Shown: in pieces, positions 1 through 7,937 of the stretch
Numbering within the stretch: position 1 is the stretch's first letter
How the letters are laid out: each line of letters begins with the position of its first letter
Assembly (NCBI RefSeq): GCF_031432425.1
Contig: NZ_JAVKPH010000015.1
Coordinates: forward strand, 33,034 to 97,033
Origin: Ruixingdingia sedimenti
GTDB lineage: Bacteria; Pseudomonadota; Alphaproteobacteria; Rhodobacterales; Rhodobacteraceae
Direction of reading: 5' to 3'
DNA: 64,000 nucleotides
The notes under the pieces: model-generated
What the model saw: the letters and a program-made list of their open reading frames with translations, nothing else
Database searches by the model: none
Told to the model about the DNA's origin: nothing
Program-made: the position numbers and the translations under genes

Positions 1-143
1 AGGGTGGTGTCGTGGTTCACGCGCAGGAATTCGCGCAGCCGGTTTTCCGCCGACCGGGTGACGCCGAGCATGCGGATCCACATCTTGAGCCGCCGTTTCG
101 ACAGCGGGTCCAGACGCGGGCCTTCAGGGTCCAGTCCGTCCAT
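1..143 (-). CDS. MarR-family transcriptional regulator (N-terminal fragment)
   Basis: The frame starts with an ATG at 143-141 that overlaps the TGA of the downstream SDR gene (TGATG arrangement) and runs off the window edge, so only about 47 residues are visible. They begin MDGLDPEGPRLDPLSKRRLK and continue with a segment of the type MWIRMLGVTRSAENRLREFL, which resembles the first helix of MarR proteins found beside aromatic-acid gene sets. Being the last gene visible of a coupled three-gene set, it may control that set, with the palindrome at 3230-3245 as candidate operator. No DNA-binding helix is visible in the window, so the family call rests on the N-terminal resemblance and context. Confidence 0.6.
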   Translation of the reverse strand, partial: MDGLDPEGPRLDPLSKRRLKMWIRMLGVTRSAENRLREFLRVNHDTT

Positions 144-883
144 CACACTTCCCCCCCGGCGATGGCGATCGCCTGCCCGTTGATGCCTTCGGCCCCCGCA
201 CCGCACAGATACAGCGCCGCCGCCGTCACCTCTGCCGGCCGCACCAGCCGGCCCTGCGGGTTCGTGGCGGTCAGCGCGGCCAGCGCGGCGGCGCGGTCCT
301 TGCCGGTCTTGTCCATGATGTTCGCCACCGACCTTTCCGTCATCTCGGTATCCAGAAAGCCGGGGCAAAGAGCATTGACCGTCACCGGCTTTTTCGCCAC
401 CTCTAGCGCGAGGCTGCGCACCAGCCCCACCACCCCGTGCTTGGCCGCTGCATAGGGCGCGACATAGGCATAGCCCTTGAGCCCGGCGGTCGAGGCGACC
501 GCGATCAGCCGCCCCCATCCGTCGAACTGGTTCAGCCCGGCGCGGAAGGTCAGAAACACGCCGGTCAGGTTCACCGCCAGCATCGCGTTCCACTGCGCAA
601 GACCGACCCGCCCCATCGGCGCGCTTGCCGCCGCCCCGGCATTGGCGATCACCACATCGCAGCGCCCGGCAGCGGCGAACAGCGCCGCCACGCTGTCCTC
701 ATCCGTCACATCGGCCACTACCGGGCGGATACGGGGGGCAGAGGCCGCCACGGCCTCCAGCGGCGCGGCGCGGCGGCCCGCGATCACCACCTCGGCCCCG
801 GCGCCGGCAAAGCCGCGCGCCAGATCGGCACCCACGCCGGTGCCGCCCCCGGTGATCAGAACCCGCCGCCCCGCCAAGGTCAT
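143..883 (-). CDS. SDR-family NAD(P)-dependent dehydrogenase
   Basis: A 246-residue classical short-chain dehydrogenase. The Rossmann glycine motif GGGTGVG is near residues 12-18, the NAG motif (IANAG) near residue 80, and the catalytic set is visible as Ser in VASTAG and YAAAK about 12 residues later. It starts at an ATG overlapping the stop of the upstream monooxygenase gene by four bases (ATGA), and its own stop overlaps the MarR start. The tight coupling argues for a role in the same pathway, probably oxidising a hydroxyacyl-CoA intermediate after ring reduction and hydroxylation. The family is certain; the substrate is inferred from neighbours only. Confidence 0.85.
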   Translation of the reverse strand: MTLAGRRVLITGGGTGVGADLARGFAGAGAEVVIAGRRAAPLEAVAASAPRIRPVVADVTDEDSVAALFAAAGRCDVVIANAGAAASAPMGRVGLAQWNAMLAVNLTGVFLTFRAGLNQFDGWGRLIAVASTAGLKGYAYVAPYAAAKHGVVGLVRSLALEVAKKPVTVNALCPGFLDTEMTERSVANIMDKTGKDRAAALAALTATNPQGRLVRPAEVTAAALYLCGAGAEGINGQAIAIAGGEV

Positions 884-3180
884 ACCCGGAACGTCTCCTG
901 CTGCTGTTGTGCCGCCTTCTGCTGTTGCAGGCGCAGCGCCTGATCGCGCCCGTTGAGGTAGGGCAGCGGCCAGTCCGTCGCCCTGTCCCCCATCGCAACG
1001 GCGGCATGCAAAGTCCAGTAGGGATCGGCCAGATGCGGCCGCGCAAGGCAGACCAGATCCGCCCGCCCCGCCATGAGGATCGAATTCACATGGTCGGTCT
1101 CATAGATGTTGCCCACCGCCATGGTGGCGATCCCGGCCTCGTTGCGGATGCGGTCGCTGAAAGGCGTCTGGAACATCCGGCCATAAACCGGCCGCGCATC
1201 GGTGCTGGTCTGGCCCGCCGACACGTCGATGATGTCGGCCCCGGCGGCGGTGAACATGCGCGCGATCTCCACCGCCTCGTCGGGGGTCACGCCCTCGTCG
1301 CCCACCCAGTCGTTGGCGCTGATCCGCACCGACATGGGCCTGTCCGCCGGCCAGACCGCGCGCATCGCCCGGAACACCTCCAACGGCCAGCGCATGCGGT
1401 TTTCGAGGCTGCCGCCATATTCATCGGTACGGGTGTTGGATTTCGGGCTGATGAAGCTCGACACCAGATAGCCGTGGGCGGCATGCAGTTCGGCCATGTC
1501 GAACCCCGCCCGCGCGGCCATCCCGGTCGCCGCGACGAACTCCGCCGTCACCCGGTCCATATCGGCACGGTCCATCGCCTTCGGCACCGCATTTCCGGGC
1601 GACCACGGGATGGCGCTGGCCGACATCAGCGGCCAGTTCCCCGCGGCCAGCGGCGCGTCCATCTCTTCCCACCCCAGTTGGGTGGACCCCTTGCGCCCCG
1701 AATGGCCGATCTGCATGCAGATCTTTGCACTCGTTTCGGCATGCACGAAATCCACCAGCCGCTTCCACGCGGCCTCGTGTTCGGGCGCATAAAGGCCGGG
1801 GCAGCCGGGGGTGATGCGCCCCTCGGGCGACACGCAGGTCATTTCGGTGTAGACCAGCCCCGCCCCGCCCTTGGCGCGTTCGGCGTAATGGACGAAATGC
1901 CAGTCCGTCGGGCAGCCGTCGACGGCCTTGTACTGCGCCATGGGCGAAACGACGACGCGGTTCTTCAGCTCCATCCCCCGCAGGCGGAAGGGCGCGAACA
2001 TCGGCGCCCGGCCGGGCTGGCCGCCGGCCTGTTCCTGAAACCAGTCCTCGGCTCCGCGCAGCCATTCGGGGTCGCGCAGGCGCAGGTTTTCATGGCTGAT
2101 GCGCTGGCTGCGGGTCAGCAGCGAATAGGCGAACTGCGGCGGCGGCATGTCCAGATACCGCTCCACCTCCTCGAACCACTCAAGGCTGTTGCGCGCCGCC
2201 GATTGCAACCGCAGCACCTCGACCCGCCGCTCTTCCTGATAGCGTTCGAAGGCGGCTTCCAGCGTCGGTTCCGAATGCAGGTAATCCGCCAGCGCGATCG
2301 CGCTGTCGAAGGCCAGACGGCTGCCCGAACCGATGGAAAAATGCCCCGTCGCCGCCGCGTCGCCCATCAGCACGACGTTTTCATGATACCACTTGCCGCA
2401 GATCACCCGCGGGAACTGCATCCACACCGCCGAGCCGCGCAGATGGGCGGCGTTGGACATCAAGTCGTGCCCGCCCAGATGCGCCGCGAATATCTTGCGG
2501 CAGGTCTCGACGATCTCTTCCTTCGTCATGTCCTTGAAGCCCCACCGGTCCCAGGTGTCGGGCAGGCATTCCACGATGAAGGTCGCGGTCTGGTCGTCGA
2601 ACTGGTAGACATGCGCCCAGACCCAGCCGTGTTCGGTCTTTTCGAAGATGAAGGTGAAGGCGTCGTCGAATTTCTGATGCGTGCCGAGCCAGATGAACTT
2701 GCACTTGCGGGTGTCGATGTCGGGCTGGAACACATCCTCGTATTCCTTGCGCACCAGCGAATTGATGCCGTCGCAGCCGATCACGACGTCATAGTCCCTG
2801 CGGTACTCCCCGGCCGAACGGAACTCGGTCTCGAACCGCATGTCCACGCCCAGTTCGCGCGCGCGTTCCTGCAACAGGACCAGCATCGCCTTGCGCCCGA
2901 TCCCGGCAAAGCCATGCCCGCCCGATACCGTGCGCACCCCGTCGTGGACCACGGCGATATCGTCCCAATAGGCGAAATGGCTGCGGATCGCGTCGGTGGA
3001 TTTCGGGTCGTTCTGCTCCATCCGCCCCAGGGCGTCGTCCGACAGCACCACGCCCCAGCCGAAAGTGTCGTTGGCGCGGTTGCGTTCCAGCACCGTGATC
3101 TGATGCGCGGGGTCTCGGAGCTTCATCGAGATCGCGAAATACAGACCCGCAGGACCGCCGCCCAGACACAACACTTTCAT
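880..3180 (-). CDS. Bifunctional flavin monooxygenase / old yellow enzyme fusion (salicylyl-CoA 5-hydroxylase or 2-aminobenzoyl-CoA monooxygenase/reductase type)
   Basis: A 766-residue two-domain flavoprotein. Residues 1 to about 385 form a single-component FAD monooxygenase, with the dinucleotide motif LGGGPAGL at the start, a GCDG motif near residue 135 and the second FAD motif LMGDAAATGHF near 270. From about residue 395 an old-yellow-enzyme barrel follows, with FAPFRLRGMELKNRVVVSPM and the active-site stretch HAAHGYLVSSFISPKSN near 565-580. This domain order and length match 2-aminobenzoyl-CoA monooxygenase/reductase of aerobic anthranilate degradation and the related salicylyl-CoA 5-hydroxylase. 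No CoA ligase lies next to it in the window, so which aromatic acyl-CoA it uses cannot be decided. The 16-bp palindrome about 50 bases upstream suggests MarR control. Confidence 0.88.
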   Translation of the reverse strand: MKVLCLGGGPAGLYFAISMKLRDPAHQITVLERNRANDTFGWGVVLSDDALGRMEQNDPKSTDAIRSHFAYWDDIAVVHDGVRTVSGGHGFAGIGRKAMLVLLQERARELGVDMRFETEFRSAGEYRRDYDVVIGCDGINSLVRKEYEDVFQPDIDTRKCKFIWLGTHQKFDDAFTFIFEKTEHGWVWAHVYQFDDQTATFIVECLPDTWDRWGFKDMTKEEIVETCRKIFAAHLGGHDLMSNAAHLRGSAVWMQFPRVICGKWYHENVVLMGDAAATGHFSIGSGSRLAFDSAIALADYLHSEPTLEAAFERYQEERRVEVLRLQSAARNSLEWFEEVERYLDMPPPQFAYSLLTRSQRISHENLRLRDPEWLRGAEDWFQEQAGGQPGRAPMFAPFRLRGMELKNRVVVSPMAQYKAVDGCPTDWHFVHYAERAKGGAGLVYTEMTCVSPEGRITPGCPGLYAPEHEAAWKRLVDFVHAETSAKICMQIGHSGRKGSTQLGWEEMDAPLAAGNWPLMSASAIPWSPGNAVPKAMDRADMDRVTAEFVAATGMAARAGFDMAELHAAHGYLVSSFISPKSNTRTDEYGGSLENRMRWPLEVFRAMRAVWPADRPMSVRISANDWVGDEGVTPDEAVEIARMFTAAGADIIDVSAGQTSTDARPVYGRMFQTPFSDRIRNEAGIATMAVGNIYETDHVNSILMAGRADLVCLARPHLADPYWTLHAAVAMGDRATDWPLPYLNGRDQALRLQQQKAAQQQQETFRV

Positions 3181-3229
3181 GGAACACCTCCGTTTCCCGG
3201 TGGGCGAACTCTGCCACCGCCCCCATGGT

Positions 3230-3245
3230 ATTTCAAGCTTGAAAT
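3230..3245. promoter_or_regulatory. 16-bp perfect palindrome, candidate MarR operator
   Basis: ATTTCAAGCTTGAAAT is a perfect palindrome in the divergent space between the monooxygenase gene (minus, start 3180) and the acetyltransferase (plus, start 3302). On the minus strand its TTGAAA could serve as a -35 element with CAGAGT 17 bases further on, so a bound repressor would cover the promoter. AT-rich palindromes of this size are typical of MarR regulators. Assignment to the MarR gene at 1-143 is inference. Confidence 0.55.
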
Positions 3246-3301
3246 TTATCGGCCGGAAGAAACCGCTTTCCTCGCGGCGCGGCCGGGCCTAGCCTCGGGC
3301 G

Positions 3302-3793
3302 ATGCAGATCCGCGACGAAACCGCACAGGACGCCGGGGCCATCGCCGCCCTGATCACCGAAGCCTTCCGCACCGCGCCCCATGCCAGCGGGACCGAGGCG
3401 CAGATCACCGCCGCCCTGCGCGGGGCGGGCGCGCTGATGCTGTCGCTGGTGGCAGAGGACGGCGGGAGGGTGCTCGGCCATGTCGCCGCCTCGCCCGCCC
3501 GGGTGGGCGGCGCGGGGGAATGGGCGCTGATCGGCCCGCTGGCGGTGCTGCCAGAGGCCCAGCACCGCGGCATCGGCAGCGCGCTGATGCAGGCGGCACT
3601 GGCCCGCCTGCGCCCCGAGGTGCGCGGGGTGGCGCTGGTGGGCGACCCGGACTTCTACACCCGCTTCGGCCTGCGCGCCTTCCCGCACCTCACCGCCCCC
3701 GGCGTGCCCGCGCAATACGTGCTGGCCCTGCCCTTCAACACGGCACCCCCACAAGGCGCGCTTTCCTGGCACCGGGCCTTCGACGCCCCCTGA
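3302..3793 (+). CDS. GNAT-family N-acetyltransferase (YhbS-like)
   Basis: A 163-residue protein with the GNAT acetyl-CoA loop seen as VLPEAQHRGIGSALM near residues 82-96. The C-terminal part (GDPDFYTRFGLRAFP) resembles YhbS-type acetyltransferases. It is a single gene divergent from the aromatic cluster and followed by a family-1 inverted repeat. The substrate is unknown. Confidence 0.8.
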   Translation: MQIRDETAQDAGAIAALITEAFRTAPHASGTEAQITAALRGAGALMLSLVAEDGGRVLGHVAASPARVGGAGEWALIGPLAVLPEAQHRGIGSALMQAALARLRPEVRGVALVGDPDFYTRFGLRAFPHLTAPGVPAQYVLALPFNTAPPQGALSWHRAFDAP

Positions 3794-3841
3794 CCCCCCG
3801 CCCGGCGTCCGGCCCGGTGGAAAGGGCAGGAGCCTCCGGCG

Positions 3842-3917
3842 GGGATATTTGGGGACAGAAAATGAACAAGGCGGTGCTCTCGCCCGGCCTGTTTCATTTT
3901 CTGTCTCTAAATATCCC
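3842..3917. repeat. Family-1 inverted repeat (copy 1)
   Basis: The left arm (3842-3867) reads GGGATATTTGGGGACAGAAA then ATGAAC, and the right arm (3891-3917) is its near-exact reverse complement ending in AAATATCCC; two or three mismatches sit in the middle of the arms. The spacer is about 23 bases. The same arms recur at 12804-12864, 17127-17189 (shortened) and 54711-54792, and one arm at 28691-28706. It lies just after the acetyltransferase stop and may act as a transcription terminator or mRNA 3' stabiliser. The flank GGGTCCGGGGCAGCGCC is also shared with the 54 kb copy. Confidence 0.75.
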
Positions 3918-4018
3918 GGGGTCCGGGGCAGCGCCCCGGCACCGACGGCGCGGCCGGGCGCGGCGCTCGACAGGCCGGGGGCGCGGCTGTAGAGGGGGCG
4001 CGGGCACAGGGGGCGCGG

Positions 4019-5206
4019 GTGGCGGGAACGGGCAAGACGGCATTGGTGATCGGCGCAGGGCCGGCGGGGCTGATGGCGGCGGGGGCGCTGGCGCGCGCCG
4101 GGCTCGCCGTCACGGTCGCCGAGGCCAAGCCCTCGCCCGCGCGCAAGTTCCTGATGGCGGGCAAGTCCGGCCTGAACCTGACCAGGGACGAACCCCCGCC
4201 CGTCTTCACCGCCGCCTATGCCGAGGCCGCGGGCTGGCTCGCCCCGATGCTGGCGGAATTCGGCCCCGCGCAGGTGATGGACTGGGCGCGCGGCCTCGGG
4301 CAGCCGGTGTTCACCGGATCCTCGGGCCGGGTGTTTCCGGTGGCGATGAAGGGCTCGCCCCTGCTGCGGGCCTGGCTGGCGGAACTGGACGGGCTTGGCG
4401 TCGTGCTGCGGCGGCGCTGGCGGTGGGTGGGGCTGGAGGACGGGTTCCGCTTCGACACGCCCGAAGGCGCGCGGGTCCTGCACCCCGCCGTCACGGTGCT
4501 GGCGCTTGGCGGGGCCAGCTGGCCGCGGCTCGGGTCCGACGCCGCATGGGTGCCGATCCTGGCCGCGAAGGGGGTGCAGATCGCGCCCTTCCGCCCCGCC
4601 AACATGGGGTTCCGCATCGGCTGGTCCGCCCCGATGCAGCGCCATTTCGGCGCCGCGCTGAAAGGGATCGCGCTGATGGCGGGGGACCGGCGGGTGCGGG
4701 GGGAATGCGTGATTTCGGCCCGCGGTCTGGAAGGCGGCGGCGTCTATGCCGTCTCGCGCGCGGTGCGCGAGGGCGCGGCGCTGACGATCGACCTGCTGCC
4801 CGACCTGCCCGCGGCAGAGGCCGCCGCGCGGCTGGCCCGGCGGGGGCGGGAAAGCCTTGCCAACCACCTGCGCAAGGCGCTGCGGCTGGACCCCGCGAAG
4901 GTTGCGCTGGCGATGGAATTCGCCCGCCCCCTGCCCGCCGATCCTGCCGCCGCAGCGGCGGCCCTCAAGGCCCTGCCGATCCGCCATCAGGGTCCCCGCC
5001 CGCTGGAGGAGGCGATTTCCGCCGCCGGCGGCATCACCCGCGCGGCGCTGGACGACAACCTGCAACTGCGCGCCCTGCCCGGCGTCTTCGCCGCCGGCGA
5101 GATGCTGGACTGGGAGGCGCCCACCGGCGGCTATCTGCTGACCGCCTGCCTTGCCACCGGGCTGTGGGCGGGGCGGGCGGCGGCGGGGTATGCGGGGGGC
5201 GGTTAG
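4019..5206 (+). CDS. NAD(P)/FAD-dependent oxidoreductase, TIGR03862/HI0933-like flavoprotein
   Basis: A 395-residue flavoprotein. The FAD-binding motif VIGAGPAGLMAAGALARAG is at residues 9-27, followed by the family motif KFLMAGKSGLNLT near 42-54. The C-terminal segment GVFAAGEMLDWEAPTGGYLL holds the second FAD contact and the GGYxL signature of the BaiN/YhiN group. A GTG start at 4019 gives the full N-terminus; no ATG precedes the Rossmann fold. The reaction is not established for this subfamily. It ends facing the acetate kinase fusion, with a family-2 repeat between them. Confidence 0.82.
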   Translation: MAGTGKTALVIGAGPAGLMAAGALARAGLAVTVAEAKPSPARKFLMAGKSGLNLTRDEPPPVFTAAYAEAAGWLAPMLAEFGPAQVMDWARGLGQPVFTGSSGRVFPVAMKGSPLLRAWLAELDGLGVVLRRRWRWVGLEDGFRFDTPEGARVLHPAVTVLALGGASWPRLGSDAAWVPILAAKGVQIAPFRPANMGFRIGWSAPMQRHFGAALKGIALMAGDRRVRGECVISARGLEGGGVYAVSRAVREGAALTIDLLPDLPAAEAAARLARRGRESLANHLRKALRLDPAKVALAMEFARPLPADPAAAAAALKALPIRHQGPRPLEEAISAAGGITRAALDDNLQLRALPGVFAAGEMLDWEAPTGGYLLTACLATGLWAGRAAAGYAGGG

Positions 5207-5232
5207 GGCGGATCGGCAGTCACATCCCGATT

Positions 5233-5459
5233 GGGCCGGGCGGGATCAGGAAACGCACTGCGTTTCCCCCGCCCGCGGCGCGGCGGTAACACTGAAAACG
5301 GAGATCGCAGGAGAAATGGGTAGGCCGGCGCCTGCCCCGGCGGGCGAGTAGCGCCCGCCATGGGCGGGGCGGGCGCTGGCCGGGCGCTTGGGGCCCCCGG
5401 CCGGGGCAGCGGAACCGGCATCGCGATGGCGAAGGCACGCGCCTTCGCCAGACAGAGCG
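5233..5459. repeat. Family-2 multi-hairpin element (copy A)
   Basis: A stretch of about 225 bp nearly identical to 40806-41033 and 44254-44470. It contains successive perfect inverted repeats: GGAAACGCA/TGCGTTTCC; GCGGGCG/CGCCCGC; a GGCCCCCGGCC block; and TGGCGAAGGC/GCCTTCGCCA (5427-5450). The copy fills the gap between two convergent genes (flavoprotein ending 5206, kinase fusion ending 5482). Alanine/proline-rich frames across it are best explained by its composition. It could be a bidirectional terminator, a REP-like element, or a non-autonomous mobile element. Confidence 0.8.
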
Positions 5460-5481
5460 GAGGGAGCGAGGTCGACCTGAC

Positions 5482-7266
5482 CTACCGGCAGAGCCCCGGC
5501 CCCACCAGCGCGCCGTCCGCCCCGGCGACGATGCCGCCGGCGTTCGCCTCGTCGGTGTCGATATGCATTTCGGTGAAGGCATCCTTCTGGATGCGCACGA
5601 CGGTATGGGCGAAGGTGATGCCGCGGCCGGTGCCGGCGACCTCGACCTCCACCTCCTGCCCGTCGGTCAGACCCCACCGGGCGGCATCGTCGGGGTGCAT
5701 GTGGATGTGGCGCGCGGCAATGATCAGGCCGTCGGTTTCCACCTGCCCCGCCGGGCCGACCAGCCGCACCCTGGGCGTGCCGTCCAGATCGCCCGACAGG
5801 CGCACCGGCGCGTCGATGCCCAGAACGAAGGTGTCCGTCCGGCTGACCTCGATCTGCGTGCGCCCGCGCGTGGGGCCCAGAACGCGCACATTCTCGAACC
5901 GGCCCTTCGGCCCCTCGACCGTCACCTTCTGATGCGCGCCGAAATTGCCCGGCTGGCGCAGCGGGAATTCCGCCGTCAGCGTGGCGCCGGGGCCGAACAG
6001 CGCCTCGACATGCGCCTGGGACAGGTGCACATGCCGGGCCGACACCGCCACCGGCACCGTCAGCGCCACCCGCACGGGCTGCGCCATCGCCTGCGCCACC
6101 TCGCGGGCGATCTGCAACTGTTCGGCCGTCTCGGTCACGATCACCCGCACCCGTGCGCCCCATGCCTGCAATTCGGGTGCCGCGCGGTCGGCCAGATCCA
6201 CCCGCGCGTTGCGGTCGTGGTCGAGCGTCACACCCATGAATTCCAGCCCGTCGCAGATCCGCCGGCGCATCGAGGCCGAATTCTCGCCTATGCCGCCGGT
6301 GAACACGATGGCGTCCACGCCCCCCATCGCCGCGGCATAGGCGCCGATATATTTGCGCGCGCGATAGGCATAGATCTCTATCGCCAGTTGCGCCGCCGCA
6401 TCGCCCGCCGCCGCGCGGTCTTCGGCATCGCGCATGTCGGGGCTGCCGGTCAGCGCCTTGAGGCCGGAGTCGTTGTAAAGCGCCGCCTCGATCTGCGGGA
6501 TCGACAGCCCCAGTTCGCGCGACAGATACCCGAAGGCCCCCGGGTCCACATCGCCCGACCGCGTACCCATCACCAGCCCTTCCAGCGGCGTCAGGCCCAT
6601 CGAACTGTCCATGCTGCGCCCGCGGTTGATAGCGCAGACCGAGGCCCCGTTGCCCAGATGGCAGGAAATCACCTGAAGCCGGTCGAGCGGCTGGCCGATC
6701 ACCTCTGCCGCCCGCAGCGCCACGTATTTATGCGAGGTGCCGTGGAAGCCGAACCGCCGCAGCCCCGCCTGCCGCCAGACCTCGGGCACCGCATAGGTGG
6801 TGGCGAAGGCCGGGTTGGTCAGGTGGAAGGAGGTATCGAATACGCCATATTGCGGCACCTCGGGCCATGTCGCGCGCGCCAGCGCCACGGCGGCCAGGTT
6901 CGCGGGGTTGTGCAGGGGCGCAAGCGGGGTCAGCGCCTCGATTTCCGGCAGGGTGGTGTCGTCCAGAGGCGCGGGCGCGGCGAAACCCGCGCCGCCATGC
7001 GCGATGCGGTGGCCCACCGCGTCGATCCAGTCGAAGCCCTGTTCGGCCAGAAACCCCGGCACCGCCGCGATGGCCGCGCCCAGATCGGCCAGCGGCACCC
7101 GCCCCTGCCCGCCCCGCCCGTCATCGGTGGACCAGCGCAGGTCGCAGCCGCCGTCGCGGAAACGGTCGTAGCCGGCCTTGAGCAGATGACGCTCCGCCCC
7201 GTTCCCGGTATCGAACAGGCCGAACTTGAGGCTGGAACTGCCCGCGTTGAACACCAGTATGCGCAT
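5482..7266 (-). CDS. Fused acetate kinase - PduL-type phosphotransacylase
   Basis: A 594-residue fusion. Residues 1 to about 390 are a full acetate/propionate kinase: FNAGSSSLKF at the N-terminus, FGFHGTSHKYV, CHLGNGASV, the signature DSSMGLTPLEGLVMGTRSGD and FTGGIGENS. From about residue 394 a PduL phosphotransacylase of about 200 residues follows, with both metal-binding histidine motifs (SARHVHLS and AARHIHMHP). The two halves catalyse consecutive steps: acyl-CoA plus phosphate to acyl phosphate, then acyl phosphate plus ADP to acid plus ATP. The fusion could pass acetyl phosphate between sites. It probably serves overflow acetate metabolism or acetate activation. There is no shell-protein gene nearby, so a microcompartment role is unlikely. 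Confidence 0.9.
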   Translation of the reverse strand: MRILVFNAGSSSLKFGLFDTGNGAERHLLKAGYDRFRDGGCDLRWSTDDGRGGQGRVPLADLGAAIAAVPGFLAEQGFDWIDAVGHRIAHGGAGFAAPAPLDDTTLPEIEALTPLAPLHNPANLAAVALARATWPEVPQYGVFDTSFHLTNPAFATTYAVPEVWRQAGLRRFGFHGTSHKYVALRAAEVIGQPLDRLQVISCHLGNGASVCAINRGRSMDSSMGLTPLEGLVMGTRSGDVDPGAFGYLSRELGLSIPQIEAALYNDSGLKALTGSPDMRDAEDRAAAGDAAAQLAIEIYAYRARKYIGAYAAAMGGVDAIVFTGGIGENSASMRRRICDGLEFMGVTLDHDRNARVDLADRAAPELQAWGARVRVIVTETAEQLQIAREVAQAMAQPVRVALTVPVAVSARHVHLSQAHVEALFGPGATLTAEFPLRQPGNFGAHQKVTVEGPKGRFENVRVLGPTRGRTQIEVSRTDTFVLGIDAPVRLSGDLDGTPRVRLVGPAGQVETDGLIIAARHIHMHPDDAARWGLTDGQEVEVEVAGTGRGITFAHTVVRIQKDAFTEMHIDTDEANAGGIVAGADGALVGPGLCR

Positions 7267-7343
7267 GCGATCCTCCGGTCAGGTGGGCGCCATCCTGCCC
7301 GGAACCGGGGGCCGGGGAAAGTATGCTGCGGCGCAATATCGCG

Positions 7344-7877
7344 TCAGCGCGACACCAGCCGGCGGAACCAGCCCTTCTTCGGGGTGTCGTCCCCCGCCGC
7401 GCCTTCCTCTGCCGCCTCGGGGGCGGGGTCGTCCTCGGGGCCCTCGACGGCATCCTGGAAACGGGCGAAGAAATCGTCCGCCATCTTGCGGGCGAAACCG
7501 TCGATCACCCGGCTGCCGAGCTGCGCCAGCTTGCCGCCCACGTTCGCCTCTACCGTATAGCCCAGAAGGGTGCCCCGGTCCGAAGGCGCCAGCGTCACCT
7601 TTGCCGCCCCCTTGGCAAAGCCCGCGGCGCCCCCCTTGCCCTCGCCGGTGATGGTGCAGCTTTCGCCCGGCACGATGTCGGACAGGGTGACGACCCCGGT
7701 GAAGCGCGCCTTGACCGGGCCGACCTTCTGGACCACCACGGCCTCGAACCCGGCCTCGGGGCTGCCGGTCATGCTTTCGCAGCCGGGCACGCAGGCGGCA
7801 AGGACCTGCGGGTCGAACAGCGCCGCCCAGACGGTTTCGGGCGGCGCGGCGATGTCGCGCTGATCGGCAAGCTGCAT
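7344..7877 (-). CDS. CoxG-like SRPBCC-family protein (carbon monoxide dehydrogenase subunit G family)
   Basis: A 177-residue protein of the CoxG/SRPBCC ligand-binding fold. The N-terminus (IAAPPETVWAALFDPQVLAA) and the central VGPVKARFTGVVTLSD match CoxG proteins, which are linked to maturation or membrane attachment of molybdenum hydroxylases. After residue 145 the tail is acidic and low-complexity, then ends in a short basic stretch (KKGWFRRLVSR). No coxMSL genes are in the window, so a partner enzyme cannot be named. Confidence 0.75.
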   Translation of the reverse strand: MQLADQRDIAAPPETVWAALFDPQVLAACVPGCESMTGSPEAGFEAVVVQKVGPVKARFTGVVTLSDIVPGESCTITGEGKGGAAGFAKGAAKVTLAPSDRGTLLGYTVEANVGGKLAQLGSRVIDGFARKMADDFFARFQDAVEGPEDDPAPEAAEEGAAGDDTPKKGWFRRLVSR

Positions 7878-7937
7878 GGGATCCTCCGCTGGTTTCGGCC
7901 CATCATAGGCGCTTTTCGCCGCGCGGCAATTTCGTCG

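Noticed and set aside
907..5289. Plus-strand open frame of 1,460 codons opposite the monooxygenase fusion and into the flavoprotein
   Set aside because: The minus-strand monooxygenase has complete family motifs; the plus frame is Arg/His/Pro-rich with none, as expected for a shadow frame in GC-rich DNA.
5203..5582. Minus-strand Pro/Ala-rich peptides across each family-2 copy (similar peptides at 40359-41605 and 44196-44480)
   Set aside because: They look alike only because the repeat DNA is alike; there is no consistent start, Shine-Dalgarno or known domain.
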